DNA from: Porticoccus sp.
GTDB taxonomy: Bacteria; Pseudomonadota; Gammaproteobacteria; Pseudomonadales; Porticoccaceae
Direction: 5' to 3'
Assembly (NCBI GenBank): GCA_023261185.1
Contig: JALRJN010000045.1
Location: 17,955-81,954, forward strand
Length of the DNA stretch: 64,000 bases
Shown here: one piece after another, positions 48,869 to 58,565 of the stretch
Layout of the letters: the number at the start of each line of letters is the position of its first letter
Position numbering within the stretch: the first letter of the stretch is position 1
Notes under the pieces: model-generated
Seen by the model: only the letters and a program-made list of their open reading frames with translations
Told to the model about the DNA's origin: nothing
Database searches by the model: none
Translations under genes and position numbers: made by a program

Positions 48869-49773
48869 TGAGAATTGCCATTCTTTCCCGAAACCCGGAT
48901 CTCTATTCCACGCGCCGTCTCAAAGAAGCCGCCATGGAAAAGGGACACGAGGTGAAAATCATTGATGTTCTGAAATGCTACATGAACATCAATATTCAAA
49001 ACCCCAGTATTCATGTCAAGGGGGCCGAACTACCTGCCTTCGATGTGGTGATTCCCCGGATTGGCGCATCGGTGACCACCTATGGCACAGCCGTACTGCG
49101 CCAATTTGAAATGATGGGGGTCTACCCACTCAATGAATCCGTGGCCATCACCCGCTCCCGGGACAAGTTGCGCTCCCTGCAGCTGCTTTCTCGCAAGGGC
49201 ATCGGCCTGCCTGTCACCGGCTACGCCAACAAGCCCAGCGATATCCCCGACCTTATTGATATGGTCGGCGGCCCACCACTGGTCGTTAAATTGCTTGAGG
49301 GAACACAGGGCATTGGCGTGGTACTGGCAGAAACCCGCAAAGCGGCGGAAAGCGTCATCGAAGCATTTATGGGATTAAAAGCCGACATTATGGTTCAGGA
49401 ATATATTGGTGAATCTGGTGGTGCAGATATCCGCTGCTTTGTCATCGGCGACAAGGTAATCGCCGCGATGCAGCGCCAGGCAGCCCCCGGCGAGTTTCGC
49501 TCCAACCTCCACCGCGGCGGCACAGCATCACTGGTACGCCTGTCTCCTGCGGAACGGGCCACCGCTGTACGCGCAGCTAAGACCATGGGGCTGAATGTCG
49601 CCGGTGTCGATATCCTGCGCTCAAACCATGGGCCATTGGTGATGGAAGTAAATTCTTCGCCGGGTTTGGAGGGTATTGAAACTGCCACCGGCAAGGATGT
49701 GGCGGGCGCCATCATTAGTTTTATCGAAAAAAATGCACGCCAGTCACGAACCAAAACCCGGGGCAGGGGCTAG
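48868..49773 (+). CDS. rimK: RimK ATP-grasp ligase, ribosomal protein S6 glutamylation
   Basis: RimK adds glutamate residues to the C-terminus of ribosomal protein S6 and can make poly-glutamate. ATG 48868 gives 301 residues, the usual size. ATP-grasp landmarks: [79 protein letters not shown] and [14 protein letters not shown] with the metal-binding Glu/Asn. It is the middle gene of a three-gene coupled run. Confidence 0.93.
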   Translation: MRIAILSRNPDLYSTRRLKEAAMEKGHEVKIIDVLKCYMNINIQNPSIHVKGAELPAFDVVIPRIGASVTTYGTAVLRQFEMMGVYPLNESVAITRSRDKLRSLQLLSRKGIGLPVTGYANKPSDIPDLIDMVGGPPLVVKLLEGTQGIGVVLAETRKAAESVIEAFMGLKADIMVQEYIGESGGADIRCFVIGDKVIAAMQRQAAPGEFRSNLHRGGTASLVRLSPAERATAVRAAKTMGLNVAGVDILRSNHGPLVMEVNSSPGLEGIETATGKDVAGAIISFIEKNARQSRTKTRGRG

Positions 49774-49776
49774 ACA

Positions 49777-50826
49777 GTGACTGTTGACGCTTTCACCCTG
49801 GCGGGCACAATCGTAAAACCCGGTGAAACGCGACTCATTTCCATACCTGCTGCGCGGCTGTATACCGATACGCCTGTGGACCTCCAGGTAGAGGTCATTC
49901 ACAGCCGTCGTCCTGGCCCTGTTCTATTGGTTTGCGCCGCCATTCACGGCGATGAAATCAATGGCATCGAAATCTGCCGCCGCATAGTTGGTAAGCGTTT
50001 ACTTAAGCGCCTGAAGGGAACTTTACTGATTGTTCCCATTGTTAACATGTTTGGCTTCCTGCAGCAGTCCCGCTATTTACCGGACCGACGAGACCTTAAT
50101 CGCTGCTTTCCCGGTTCTCCTCGGGGAACACTGGGCAGTCGTCTGGCGTACCTGATTCATCATGAACTGCTTAGCCACTGCACCCATGTTATCGATCTTC
50201 ACACTGGCGCCATTCACCGCAAAAACTTGTCCCAGGTACGGGGCAATCTGGATGATCCCGCCACACTGGGCATGGCTGAGGCATTTGGCTCCCCGGTGAT
50301 TATGGATGCCAAAATACGCGATGGCTCTTTGCGAGCTGCCGCCAGTGAACTGGGTATACCCGCCATCATTTATGAAGCCGGTGAGGCCTTGCGCTTTGAT
50401 GAGCGCTCGATTCGGGCGGGCGTCAGGGGAATTATTGCCGTGATGCGTCACCTGGCAATGTTGCCAGAAACCAAAAAGGTCACTACTCCGCGCAAGTTGG
50501 TGCCGGTCAAGGCGAAACGCAGTTATTGGCTGCGGGCCGAGCGGGATGGCATTGTGAGTACCAAAATTAAGTTGGGACAGCGGGTCAAGGAAGGGCAGCT
50601 ACTGGCTAACCTGGCATCACCTTTTGGTGGTTCCGAAAAGGCACTTAAGTCCCGAGGCGACGGCATCGTGATTGCCGTCTCACAAATACCTCTGGTGAAT
50701 GAGGGTGAGGCTCTTTTCCATATTGCAGAATTCAGCACGCTGAGGAAGGCCTCCGACAGTGTTGAGGCCTTTCGCGAGCATTTTGCTAACGAGCCGGAGC
50801 CCGAGAACTTCAAGGAACCCCTTTAA
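49777..50826 (+). CDS. Succinylglutamate desuccinylase/aspartoacylase-family protein
   Basis: This 349-residue putative zinc carboxypeptidase-like enzyme starts at GTG 49777, 3 bp after rimK. Zinc-ligand motifs are visible: CAAIHGDEINGIE (His and Glu), then HVIDLHTGA with a second His. A C-terminal beta domain (about 245-330) looks like a lipoyl/biotinyl-type barrel. Its constant placement after rimB-rimK suggests it trims or recycles glutamyl modifications. That role is inferred; no substrate is shown by sequence. Confidence 0.82.
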   Translation: MTVDAFTLAGTIVKPGETRLISIPAARLYTDTPVDLQVEVIHSRRPGPVLLVCAAIHGDEINGIEICRRIVGKRLLKRLKGTLLIVPIVNMFGFLQQSRYLPDRRDLNRCFPGSPRGTLGSRLAYLIHHELLSHCTHVIDLHTGAIHRKNLSQVRGNLDDPATLGMAEAFGSPVIMDAKIRDGSLRAAASELGIPAIIYEAGEALRFDERSIRAGVRGIIAVMRHLAMLPETKKVTTPRKLVPVKAKRSYWLRAERDGIVSTKIKLGQRVKEGQLLANLASPFGGSEKALKSRGDGIVIAVSQIPLVNEGEALFHIAEFSTLRKASDSVEAFREHFANEPEPENFKEPL

Positions 50827-50849
50827 TTTTGGGTCGTACATAACCGAAA

Positions 50850-51947
50850 TTATTTTAGCTCACGAGCCCGATAGTAAGCCTCTTCTGAAATTTTGTGGTA
50901 TTGCATAGCCTCTGTCTTGAAGGCTTTCTGTGAGGCATAGACCTTCTTGAACATCGGGTCACTTTCAGCAATCTCATCCAGGACCTGATCTGTTACACGA
51001 TTAAGCTCAGCCAGCACATCATCCGGCAACTGGCGCAACTCCACACCATGGGTATTCACCAACTCATTGAGCGCGGCATTGTTGCGCGCCGTATAGTCAT
51101 CGAGCATATCCTGATTCACTGCCCGCGCCGCGGCCTCCACGATAGCCTGCAAATCCGCAGGCAATGATTCATAGGCGGGTTTGTTGACGATCAACTCCAG
51201 CGTCGGGCCGGGTTCATGCCACCCGGGGTAATAGTAATACTTGGCCACCTGATGAAAGCCAAATGCCAGGTCATTGTAAGGACCAACCCATTCGGTGGCA
51301 TCGATCACCCCAGTCTGCATGGAGGTATAAAGCTCACCGCCGGGGATATTGACCGCCTCGACACCAACCCGGCTCATCACTTCCCCGCCTAAGCCGGGAA
51401 TACGCATCTTCAGCCCTTTCAAGTCTTCCAGGGAATTGATTTCACGATTGAACCACCCCGCCATCTGGACACCGGTATTGCCTGCGGCCAACGGTACCAG
51501 GTTAAAAGGCTCATAAAGTTCGCGCCACAGCTCCATACCCCCGCCATAATGTAGCCAGCCATTCATTTCCTGCGCATTGAGGCCAAAGGGCACGCTGGTG
51601 AACAACGGCGACGTCGGTGTTTTGCCCTTCCAGTAGTAAGCAGCGCCATGGCCCATTTCCGCCGTGCCTTGGGAGACCGCATCAAACACTTCAAGTGCCG
51701 GTACCAGCTGGGTCGCGCCATAAACCTTTACCTTGAGTCGGCCGGCGCTCATTTTGTCCACCATAACGGCAAAATTTTCAGCCGCCATACCCAGGCCGGG
51801 ATAATTTTTTGGCCAGGTGGTCACCAGCTTCCATTGATAGGTCTTAGCCTTTTCCGCCTGAACGGATGCCCCATCGGCGCTTTCTCCGCCACCGCAGGCA
51901 GCCAGCAACAAGCAAGCCAGTAAAGGTATTACGCGAGTCAGTTTCAT
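50850..51947 (-). CDS. TRAP transporter substrate-binding lipoprotein, DctP family
   Basis: This 365-residue protein has the lipobox LLAAC (cleavage before Cys18). The DctP fold reads WKLVTTWPKNYPGLGMAAENFAVMVDKMSAGRLKVKVYGATQLVPALEVFDAVSQGTAEMGHGAAYYW, typical of family members for 2-oxo acids or related carboxylates. SLEDLKGLKMRIPGLGGEVMSRVGVEAVNIPGGELYTSMQTGVIDATEWVG-type segments are spread over 175-225. No DctQ or DctM gene is adjacent, so membrane subunits must be elsewhere or it acts as a sensor. Confidence 0.9.
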   Translation of the reverse strand: MKLTRVIPLLACLLLAACGGGESADGASVQAEKAKTYQWKLVTTWPKNYPGLGMAAENFAVMVDKMSAGRLKVKVYGATQLVPALEVFDAVSQGTAEMGHGAAYYWKGKTPTSPLFTSVPFGLNAQEMNGWLHYGGGMELWRELYEPFNLVPLAAGNTGVQMAGWFNREINSLEDLKGLKMRIPGLGGEVMSRVGVEAVNIPGGELYTSMQTGVIDATEWVGPYNDLAFGFHQVAKYYYYPGWHEPGPTLELIVNKPAYESLPADLQAIVEAAARAVNQDMLDDYTARNNAALNELVNTHGVELRQLPDDVLAELNRVTDQVLDEIAESDPMFKKVYASQKAFKTEAMQYHKISEEAYYRARELK

Positions 51948-51960
51948 CTTGCCTTTTTCC

Positions 51961-54129
51961 TTAACACAGCGGGGTCAGTTTGGCATAGCTCAACACCAGC
52001 CACTTGCTGCCTTCGTTATCAAAATTGACCTGCACCCGTGCATGGGCACCATTGCCTTCAAAGTTTAACACTACTCCCTCGCCAAATACGTGGTGTGTCA
52101 CCCGCTGGCCGAGTGACAACCCTGTATCCGCGCCACTATCGCTCAGGGATACAGCGGGTTTTTGTGCATAACTGGTCGGTCGCTGGACATGGGTTCGCAA
52201 ACGAACTTCTTCAATCAAACCTGCGGGGATATCCCGCACAAAACGGGATACCGCGTTGTAACTTTCGGACCCGTACTGCTGACGGGATTCGGCAAAAGTC
52301 AGATACAGTTTCTGCATAGCCCGGGTGATGCCTACATAGGCCAGCCGCCGCTCTTCCTCCAGGCGCCCGGGCTCTTCCACCGACATGCGGTGGGGAAAGA
52401 GATTTTCTTCCATGCCGGCCAGAATCACCAGCGGGAATTCCAGCCCCTTGGCGGAGTGCAGGGTCATCAGCTGTACCGCATCCTCGCCCGCATCTGCCTG
52501 ACGGTCACCAGCATCCAGGGCCGCCTGATCAAGAAACTGTGGCAGGGCCGATAATGCTTTGTCTTCCGGCTCAAAGCCCCGGCAAGCAGTGATGAGTTCC
52601 TGTAGGTTTTCCACTCGGGATTCCCCACGATCACCCTTCTCACGACGGTGAAAATCAATCAGTCCGCTTCGAGCTATGACATGATCGGCAATCTCCGCCA
52701 GTGGCAATTCGACGACGCCTTCTTCCAGTTCATCAATCAATGCCAGAAAACCGGCAACAGCATTGCTGGCCCTGCCGGGTAGCAGGCCGTCATCAACGGC
52801 TTTCTGCGCCGCCCGCCACAATGACATCCCCTCGTCCCGAGCCAGCTCTCGCAGGCCCTGCACAGTCTTGTCCCCAATGCCTCGGGTCGGGGTGTTTACC
52901 ACACGCTCAAAGGCGGCATCATCATTTCGATTTACCAGCAAACGGAGATAGGCGAGGGCATTGCGGATTTCCTGACGCTCGTAAAATTTTTGACCGCCGT
53001 AAATGCGGTAAGGAATACCGGCACGTAGCAACGCTTCTTCTAGAACCCGGGACTGGGCGTTGGAGCGATAAAGTATCGCCGCTTCTTCCCTCAGGTTTCC
53101 CTGGGATGTCCAGTCCTGTAGACGGTCAGCAATAAAGCGTGCTTCATCGTGCTCGTTAAATGCCGCGTACAATGCGATGGGCTCGCCGTCGGCATCGTCA
53201 GTCCACAGGTTCTTACCCAGGCGATCAACATTGCGTGAAATGACCGCATTGGCTGCATCGAGGATATTTTTGCTGGATCGGTAATTCTGTTCCAGGCGAA
53301 CAGTCTGGGTATCCGGGTAATCGCGGGAAAAATTAAGGATGTTTTCCACCTTTGCGCCGCGCCAACCATAGATCGACTGATCGTCGTCACCTACCGCCAT
53401 TAACGGTACCTGATCGCCAGCCAACATTCTCAGCCAGGCGTACTGAATGGCGTTGGTGTCCTGAAACTCATCCACCAGTAAATGCCGGAAACGCTGCTGA
53501 TAATGCTGTAGCAGTTCCGGTTGCTGCAACCAGAGCTCATGAGCTCTCAGTAACAATTCACCAAAATCCACCATGCCTCCACGCTCACAGGCTTCCTCGT
53601 AAGCGGTGTAGATCTGTTGCATCGTGCGCTGATAGGGATCCTGTGCGGGCTGAAGGTGCCGCGCCCGCAGCCCTTCATCTTTTTGTGCATTGATAAATCC
53701 CTGCGCCTGACGGTATGGCCAGCGACTGTCATCTATGCCAAGGGTCTGATAGACCCTTTTCACCAGGCGCAACTGATCATCGGAATCCAGTATCTGGAAG
53801 TTTTCAGGCAGTCCGGCCTGCTGCCAGTGCATTTTTAGCAGACGGTGTGCAATGCCGTGGAAGGTGCCCACCCACATACCCTGCCCGGAATATCCCAGAA
53901 GGTCCTCTATGCGCGCGCGCATTTCCCGGGCTGCCTTGTTGGTAAAGGTCACTGCCAGCAGGCTGTAGGGGGAGATCTGTTCCACCTGGATCAACCAGGC
54001 AATGCGGTGAACCAACACACGGGTTTTGCCGCTGCCAGCACCCGCCAACACCAGTAAATGCTTTGCTTGGCTGGAAACCGCATCACGTTGTGCAGAGTTC
54101 AGGGGATCAAGTATTGCTGTTACATCCAT
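51961..54129 (-). CDS. uvrD: DNA helicase II, UvrD
   Basis: This 722-residue SF1A 3'-5' helicase acts in nucleotide-excision and mismatch repair. Walker A AGAGSGKT (29-36), motif Ia AVTFTNKAAREMRARI, motif II VDEFQDTN, motif III VGDDDQSIYGWRGA, motif IV QNYRSSKNIL and motif V/VI LMTLHSAKGLEFPLVILAGMEENLFPH ... YVGITRAM are all present. The C-terminus has the Tudor-like GQRVTHHVFGEGVVLNFEG segment that binds RNA polymerase. It is divergent from hexR. Confidence 0.97.
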   Translation of the reverse strand: MDVTAILDPLNSAQRDAVSSQAKHLLVLAGAGSGKTRVLVHRIAWLIQVEQISPYSLLAVTFTNKAAREMRARIEDLLGYSGQGMWVGTFHGIAHRLLKMHWQQAGLPENFQILDSDDQLRLVKRVYQTLGIDDSRWPYRQAQGFINAQKDEGLRARHLQPAQDPYQRTMQQIYTAYEEACERGGMVDFGELLLRAHELWLQQPELLQHYQQRFRHLLVDEFQDTNAIQYAWLRMLAGDQVPLMAVGDDDQSIYGWRGAKVENILNFSRDYPDTQTVRLEQNYRSSKNILDAANAVISRNVDRLGKNLWTDDADGEPIALYAAFNEHDEARFIADRLQDWTSQGNLREEAAILYRSNAQSRVLEEALLRAGIPYRIYGGQKFYERQEIRNALAYLRLLVNRNDDAAFERVVNTPTRGIGDKTVQGLRELARDEGMSLWRAAQKAVDDGLLPGRASNAVAGFLALIDELEEGVVELPLAEIADHVIARSGLIDFHRREKGDRGESRVENLQELITACRGFEPEDKALSALPQFLDQAALDAGDRQADAGEDAVQLMTLHSAKGLEFPLVILAGMEENLFPHRMSVEEPGRLEEERRLAYVGITRAMQKLYLTFAESRQQYGSESYNAVSRFVRDIPAGLIEEVRLRTHVQRPTSYAQKPAVSLSDSGADTGLSLGQRVTHHVFGEGVVLNFEGNGAHARVQVNFDNEGSKWLVLSYAKLTPLC

Positions 54130-54207
54130 GGCCGAAGATTCTACCAGATGGCCCCTTCGGGCGGTTAAGGAGTTACCGGCGTTTTTACTACAAAAATTCC
54201 AATTTTC

Positions 54208-54222
54208 TGTAAATTATTTACA
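54208..54222. promoter_or_regulatory. Putative HexR operator
   Basis: TGTAAATTATTTACA is a 15-bp palindrome (6-bp arms) 30 bp before the hexR ATG. It fits the HexR consensus as I recall it (TGTARTWWWWTTACA with one or two deviations). Autorepression is inferred. Confidence 0.65.
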
Positions 54223-54251
54223 ATACAGTTCCTGACCTATTGGTAACTGCC

Positions 54252-55109
54252 ATGAAACCCGCCGAACTCACCTGGGCCATCAGTAACAGCCTGCCAAACT
54301 TGCGCAAATCAGAGCGCAAGGTCGCCGAGTATATTCTGGCCAACCTGACCGATGTTATCCGTATGCGCATTGTAGACCTGGCAGAAAAAGCGGAAGTCAG
54401 CGAACCCACCGTGGTGCGTTTTTGCCGCGCTGTGGGCTGTGAGGGGTTCCAGGACTTCAAACTGGCACTGGCCCAGCAACTGGCCTCCAGTCCCAGCTAC
54501 GGACAGATTGCCGTCACCGACAAGGATTCCATCGCCGAATATACCTTCAAGGTATTTGATTCCACCGTAGATACGCTGCTCAAAGTTCGGGATTCCCTGG
54601 ACCTGGTGATGCTGGACCGAGCAGTAAAAGCCATCTGCGCCGCCAACCGTGTCGAGTTCTACGGGTTTGGTGCCTCTGCTGCGGTAGCATTCGACGGTCA
54701 GCACAAGTTCTTCCGGCTGCAGGTATCTGCCTCTGCCTATGCAGACCCCCATTTGCAGAATATGTCAGCCACCTTTATGTCCCCTGGCGACGTGGTGATT
54801 GCCATATCCCAATCCGGCCGCACTACCACTCTGCTGAATGCCATCGAGCTGGTAAAAAAACGCGGCGCTGTGGTGATCGCCATCGCACCATCCGATTCGC
54901 CGGTGGCCAATGCCGCCACCATTCCACTGACCGTGGATGCCAAGGAAGATTTCCAGATCTACACGCCCCTGTCCTCTCGGATTGCCCACCTTGTCCTGAT
55001 TGATGTGCTGGCTATCGGCATTGCCCAGCACAAGGGTGGCCAACTGCAGGAACACCTGCTGGAAATGCAACGCGGGCTGGAAGAGTTGCGGGAATCCCCG
55101 GAAGCTTAG
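54252..55109 (+). CDS. hexR: MurR/RpiR-family regulator HexR
   Basis: This sugar-phosphate-responsive regulator of central carbon metabolism has 285 residues from ATG 54252. An N-terminal HTH (IVDLAEKAEVSEPTVVRFCRAVGCEGFQDFKLALAQQLA) is followed by a SIS domain (about 125-255) with FYGFGASAAVAFDGQHKFFRL and VVIAISQSGRTTTLLNAIELVKKRGA. Usual targets are Entner-Doudoroff genes (zwf, edd); none is adjacent here. Its stop overlaps the stop of the persulfide dioxygenase gene by 4 bp, converging, with no terminator between. Confidence 0.88.
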   Translation: MKPAELTWAISNSLPNLRKSERKVAEYILANLTDVIRMRIVDLAEKAEVSEPTVVRFCRAVGCEGFQDFKLALAQQLASSPSYGQIAVTDKDSIAEYTFKVFDSTVDTLLKVRDSLDLVMLDRAVKAICAANRVEFYGFGASAAVAFDGQHKFFRLQVSASAYADPHLQNMSATFMSPGDVVIAISQSGRTTTLLNAIELVKKRGAVVIAIAPSDSPVANAATIPLTVDAKEDFQIYTPLSSRIAHLVLIDVLAIGIAQHKGGQLQEHLLEMQRGLEELRESPEA

Positions 55110-55819
55110 TCAGAGCTTGCTGACCGAGATTTTCCACAACTGAGATTAGCCGGCACAGCCACATCCATGAACTTCGGGTTTGGCAGATCAAGGTTGTTCA
55201 TAAGCTCAATAAATGCTGATTTATCTGCCACCTGAAGGCGAGGGTTGAAGCGACGCTCTTCGCCCAAGGTAGAGCGAGTCCAGCCCTTGTAATCGTGGGC
55301 CGGATACACCCAGGTATCTTCCGGGTAGTTGTCCAGCAAAGTCTGAAGACTGTCATAAAGTTGACCCGCATCACCGTTTTGAAAATCCGTTCTGCCACAG
55401 CCGCGGATAAACAGCGTATCCCCCGTAAAGAGATAGCCTTCTTTATCCGCTTTAACGTAGAAACACATTGAATCGTCTGTGTGGCCGGGCGTATAAATAG
55501 AAGTGAATGCCAACTCACCCAAGGTGATCTGCTCGCCATCAGTGATTTTTTTCGATGCACAGTTCATCAATGCATGGTCGTTGATCAGGGTCTCACAACC
55601 ATATTCTTCCCTCAGACTACCCAGAGCTGTCACATGGTCAGCATGAACGTGTGTATCCAGTGCATAGGCCAATTTTAGCTCCAGTTCTTTTAACAGTTGC
55701 CGGTAACAAGGCATCCGCTCTACCACCGGATCGATCAGTAATGATTCGCGGCTTTTCTCATCAGCAACGAGGTAGGTGTAGGTCCAGGTTTCCCGATCAA
55801 ACAGTTGTCTTAATAGCAT
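55106..55819 (-). CDS. ETHE1-type persulfide dioxygenase (MBL fold)
   Basis: This iron enzyme oxidises glutathione persulfide to sulfite. The 237 residues carry THVHADH (56-62; His57, His59, Asp61, His62), His113 in TPGHTDDSM, Asp134 in FTGDTLFIRG and His175 in VYPAHDYKGW. GCGRTDFQ (141-148) is the ETHE1 signature that separates it from glyoxalase II. It is tightly coupled to the TauE/SafE gene (3-bp gap). Together with the sqr at the left edge it would form a sulfide to sulfite route. A bigR-like operator was not found here. Confidence 0.88.
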   Translation of the reverse strand: MLLRQLFDRETWTYTYLVADEKSRESLLIDPVVERMPCYRQLLKELELKLAYALDTHVHADHVTALGSLREEYGCETLINDHALMNCASKKITDGEQITLGELAFTSIYTPGHTDDSMCFYVKADKEGYLFTGDTLFIRGCGRTDFQNGDAGQLYDSLQTLLDNYPEDTWVYPAHDYKGWTRSTLGEERRFNPRLQVADKSAFIELMNNLDLPNPKFMDVAVPANLSCGKSRSASSD

Positions 55820-55822
55820 GGC

Positions 55823-56635
55823 CTATCCTTTCACTAGAGTCTGTATTAGAACGCCGATCGCGAGTAACACCATTACCACAGCAAATAGTTTCTGTAATGT
55901 CGGCCCTGCCAAATAGCGCGCCAACCCGGTGCCCACGAGCATACCAACAATGCCGCCAACGGCGATGGGGAGTAACAGGTTCAGGTCGGTGGACCCTCCG
56001 CTGACAACAAAAAGCACAAAACCTGACCCCGCCACCAGTGAAATTACCAGTATCGACGTTGCCACCGCCTGATGAACACTTATTCCGGTGAGAAAAATCA
56101 ACACCGGCACAATAACAAAACCACCACCGACGCCGAACACACCGGATAACACACCTGCCAGGATGGCAGCCAGTCCGAGTTGCAGAAAACAGCGGGGACC
56201 GGGTTTTCCATGGGTAAAACGACAAATGGGTGGCTTAACTTCTGCACTGCCACCACCAGCCCTAACCACTGCAGTAGCCTCAGGCTGATCGGTGGCTTGG
56301 CGCCAGAGACGGACTGCCACCGTAATAACCAGTAGACTAAATAGGCCGAGCAACAGGGTTTCCGGTAAGCGGTGATTCAGATAGCTGCCCAGGGGAAGGG
56401 CTGCGATGGCGATCAGCGCAAAATACAGCCCAGGCAACCAGACAATTTCTCCGCTGCGCAGGCGGGCCATCAGACCTATGGCCGCCGCCATGGCGACTGC
56501 ACCCAGAGACATTCCTGCTGCAGTCTGTACGGGTAGTGCAAGTAACCCAACCAGTAACGGCAAGGCCACCACTGAGCCTCCAGCACCCGTTAGGCCGAGA
56601 ATGGCTCCAATACAAAATCCGATGATGTAGGTCAT
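55823..56635 (-). CDS. TauE/SafE-family anion exporter, probable sulfite exporter
   Basis: This 270-residue inner-membrane protein has two four-helix repeats. The family motif GAGGSVVALPLLV appears near residues 17-29 and again as GVGGGFVIVPVLIF near 165-178. A central hydrophilic region (about 115-150) is of variable type. The gene order TauE then persulfide dioxygenase suggests it clears sulfite produced by the enzyme. It lies 72 bp after glmS on the same strand and may be read from it. Confidence 0.88.
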   Translation of the reverse strand: MTYIIGFCIGAILGLTGAGGSVVALPLLVGLLALPVQTAAGMSLGAVAMAAAIGLMARLRSGEIVWLPGLYFALIAIAALPLGSYLNHRLPETLLLGLFSLLVITVAVRLWRQATDQPEATAVVRAGGGSAEVKPPICRFTHGKPGPRCFLQLGLAAILAGVLSGVFGVGGGFVIVPVLIFLTGISVHQAVATSILVISLVAGSGFVLFVVSGGSTDLNLLLPIAVGGIVGMLVGTGLARYLAGPTLQKLFAVVMVLLAIGVLIQTLVKG

Positions 56636-56707
56636 CTATAACCTATGTGCTCCGTAAGCCGCGACTTCTGCATCCGGGTCACCTAAAGCAAACCGTGCGT
56701 TGACGAC

Positions 56708-58537
56708 TTATTCGACTGTCACCGATTTGGCAAGATTACGGGGCTGATCAACGTCCGTGCCCTTCAGTACGGCAACATGATAGGACAGCAACTGTAGGGG
56801 CAGGGTATAGATGATGGCCTCCAGGCTTTCCGGCACATGGGGGATGCTCATCACGGTAACGTCGTCCTCATCTTCAAAACCAGCCGCCTTGTCAGCGAAT
56901 ACAAACAGCTGCCCGCCACGAGCTTTTACTTCGTGAAGGTTCGACTTCAGTTTTTCCAAGAGTTCGTTATTGGGTGCGACTGCCACCACCGGCATATCAT
57001 TGTCAACCAGTGCCAGCGGCCCATGCTTTAGCTCACCGGAGGGGTAGGCTTCGGCATGTATATAGGAAATTTCCTTGAGCTTCAGCGCCCCCTCGAGAGC
57101 TACCGGATACTGAACCCCGCGTCCCAAAAAGAGCGCATGGTGCTTCTCTGCAAAACATTCAAAAGTCCGCTCAATATCCTTATCCAGCGCCAGCGTTTCA
57201 CGACACAGGGAAGGCAATTGGTGTAATGCCTGTACCAGTTGCTTTTCTTTCTCTGTAGGCAGCCCTCGCTGTTTACCAAGGCCAATACACAGCAATTGCA
57301 GTGCTACCAACTGGGTAGTAAATGCCTTGGTTGATGCTACACCGATCTCAGGGCCAGCGTAGGTCATCAGCGACATATCCGACTCCCGCACCAGAGAACT
57401 GTTGGCCACATTACAAATCACCAGGCTCGCCAGATAATTAGCCTGTTTAGCTGCAGACAGCGCTGCCAGGGTATCTGCCGTTTCACCGGACTGGGATATG
57501 GTGACAAACAGTGTGTTTTCTGGCACAACCACCTGACGATAGCGATACTCGCTGGCGACCTCCACCTGACAGGGAATATCAGCCCATTCCTCCAGCCAAT
57601 AACGCGCTACCAGTCCAGCATGGTAACTGGTACCACAGGCCACGATATGAACTCCCTGCACTTTAGGAAATATGGCACTGGCGTGTGTACCAAAGGCTTC
57701 CGGGAGCACGTGGCTGTCACTGATTCGACCTTGCAGAGTACCCTCCAGGACAGCGGGCTGCTCGAAGATCTCTTTCATCATATAGTGACGATACCCACCC
57801 TTGTCCGTAGCCGTGTCGTCGCCGGATAGTTTCACAATATCACGCTCTACTACGGTATTTTTCTGATCGAAAATACTGTATTTGCCTCCTTTCAGCTCTA
57901 CCAGATCGCCATCAAGCAGGTACACAAAGCGATCCGTAACCTGACGCAAGGCCATCTGATCAGAAGCCAGGAAATTTTCTTCAATACCGACACCCACCAC
58001 CAGCGGACTGCCTTTGCGCGTGCCAATCAGCACATCGGGTTCTGTGGTACAGATCACAGCCAGCGCATACGCACCCTCCAGCCGCTGCACGGACCGCTGC
58101 ACGGCCTCTTTAAGTGAACTTGCTGAAGGCAACAGGTGATGAATCAGGTGTGCAACCACCTCCGTATCTGTATCCGAAACAAAATCGTAACCCTGCTCGG
58201 TGAGTTCCTGACGCAATTGCTGGTGATTTTCGATGATACCGTTGTGTACAACAGCAACGCCTCCCGAGATGTGTGGGTGGGCGTTTTTTTCATTGGGGAC
58301 GCCATGGGTTGCCCAGCGGGTGTGGGCAATGCCCAGTGAGCCACGTGCCGGTTGTTCGACGATGCAGTCAACTAGTCCAGCAACCTTGCCAACCTTTTTG
58401 CGCACCTGAAGGCTGTCGCTTTTGTCTAGTACAGCGATACCGGCTGAGTCATAACCACGATATTCGAGACGTTTTAACCCCTCAATCAGAATTCCGGTGA
58501 CGTTTCTCTGCGCCTGGGCGCCAACAATTCCACACAT
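56708..58537 (-). CDS. glmS: Glutamine-fructose-6-phosphate aminotransferase
   Basis: This enzyme makes glucosamine 6-phosphate for peptidoglycan and LPS. The 609 residues start MCGIVGAQ with the glutaminase nucleophile Cys2. The glutaminase domain has [18 protein letters not shown]. Two SIS domains follow: [20 protein letters not shown] and [41 protein letters not shown], then the C-terminal KSVTVE with the NH3-tunnel lid. It is downstream of glmU (28 bp), so one operon. Confidence 0.98.
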   Translation of the reverse strand: MCGIVGAQAQRNVTGILIEGLKRLEYRGYDSAGIAVLDKSDSLQVRKKVGKVAGLVDCIVEQPARGSLGIAHTRWATHGVPNEKNAHPHISGGVAVVHNGIIENHQQLRQELTEQGYDFVSDTDTEVVAHLIHHLLPSASSLKEAVQRSVQRLEGAYALAVICTTEPDVLIGTRKGSPLVVGVGIEENFLASDQMALRQVTDRFVYLLDGDLVELKGGKYSIFDQKNTVVERDIVKLSGDDTATDKGGYRHYMMKEIFEQPAVLEGTLQGRISDSHVLPEAFGTHASAIFPKVQGVHIVACGTSYHAGLVARYWLEEWADIPCQVEVASEYRYRQVVVPENTLFVTISQSGETADTLAALSAAKQANYLASLVICNVANSSLVRESDMSLMTYAGPEIGVASTKAFTTQLVALQLLCIGLGKQRGLPTEKEKQLVQALHQLPSLCRETLALDKDIERTFECFAEKHHALFLGRGVQYPVALEGALKLKEISYIHAEAYPSGELKHGPLALVDNDMPVVAVAPNNELLEKLKSNLHEVKARGGQLFVFADKAAGFEDEDDVTVMSIPHVPESLEAIIYTLPLQLLSYHVAVLKGTDVDQPRNLAKSVTVE

Positions 58538-58565
58538 ACTGTTATCCGCTATGACTTCCCTGACT

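Noticed and set aside
56636..56707. BigR-type operator before the TauE-persulfide dioxygenase genes
   Set aside because: The 72-bp gap after glmS contains no ATATTAG/CTAATAT dyad.
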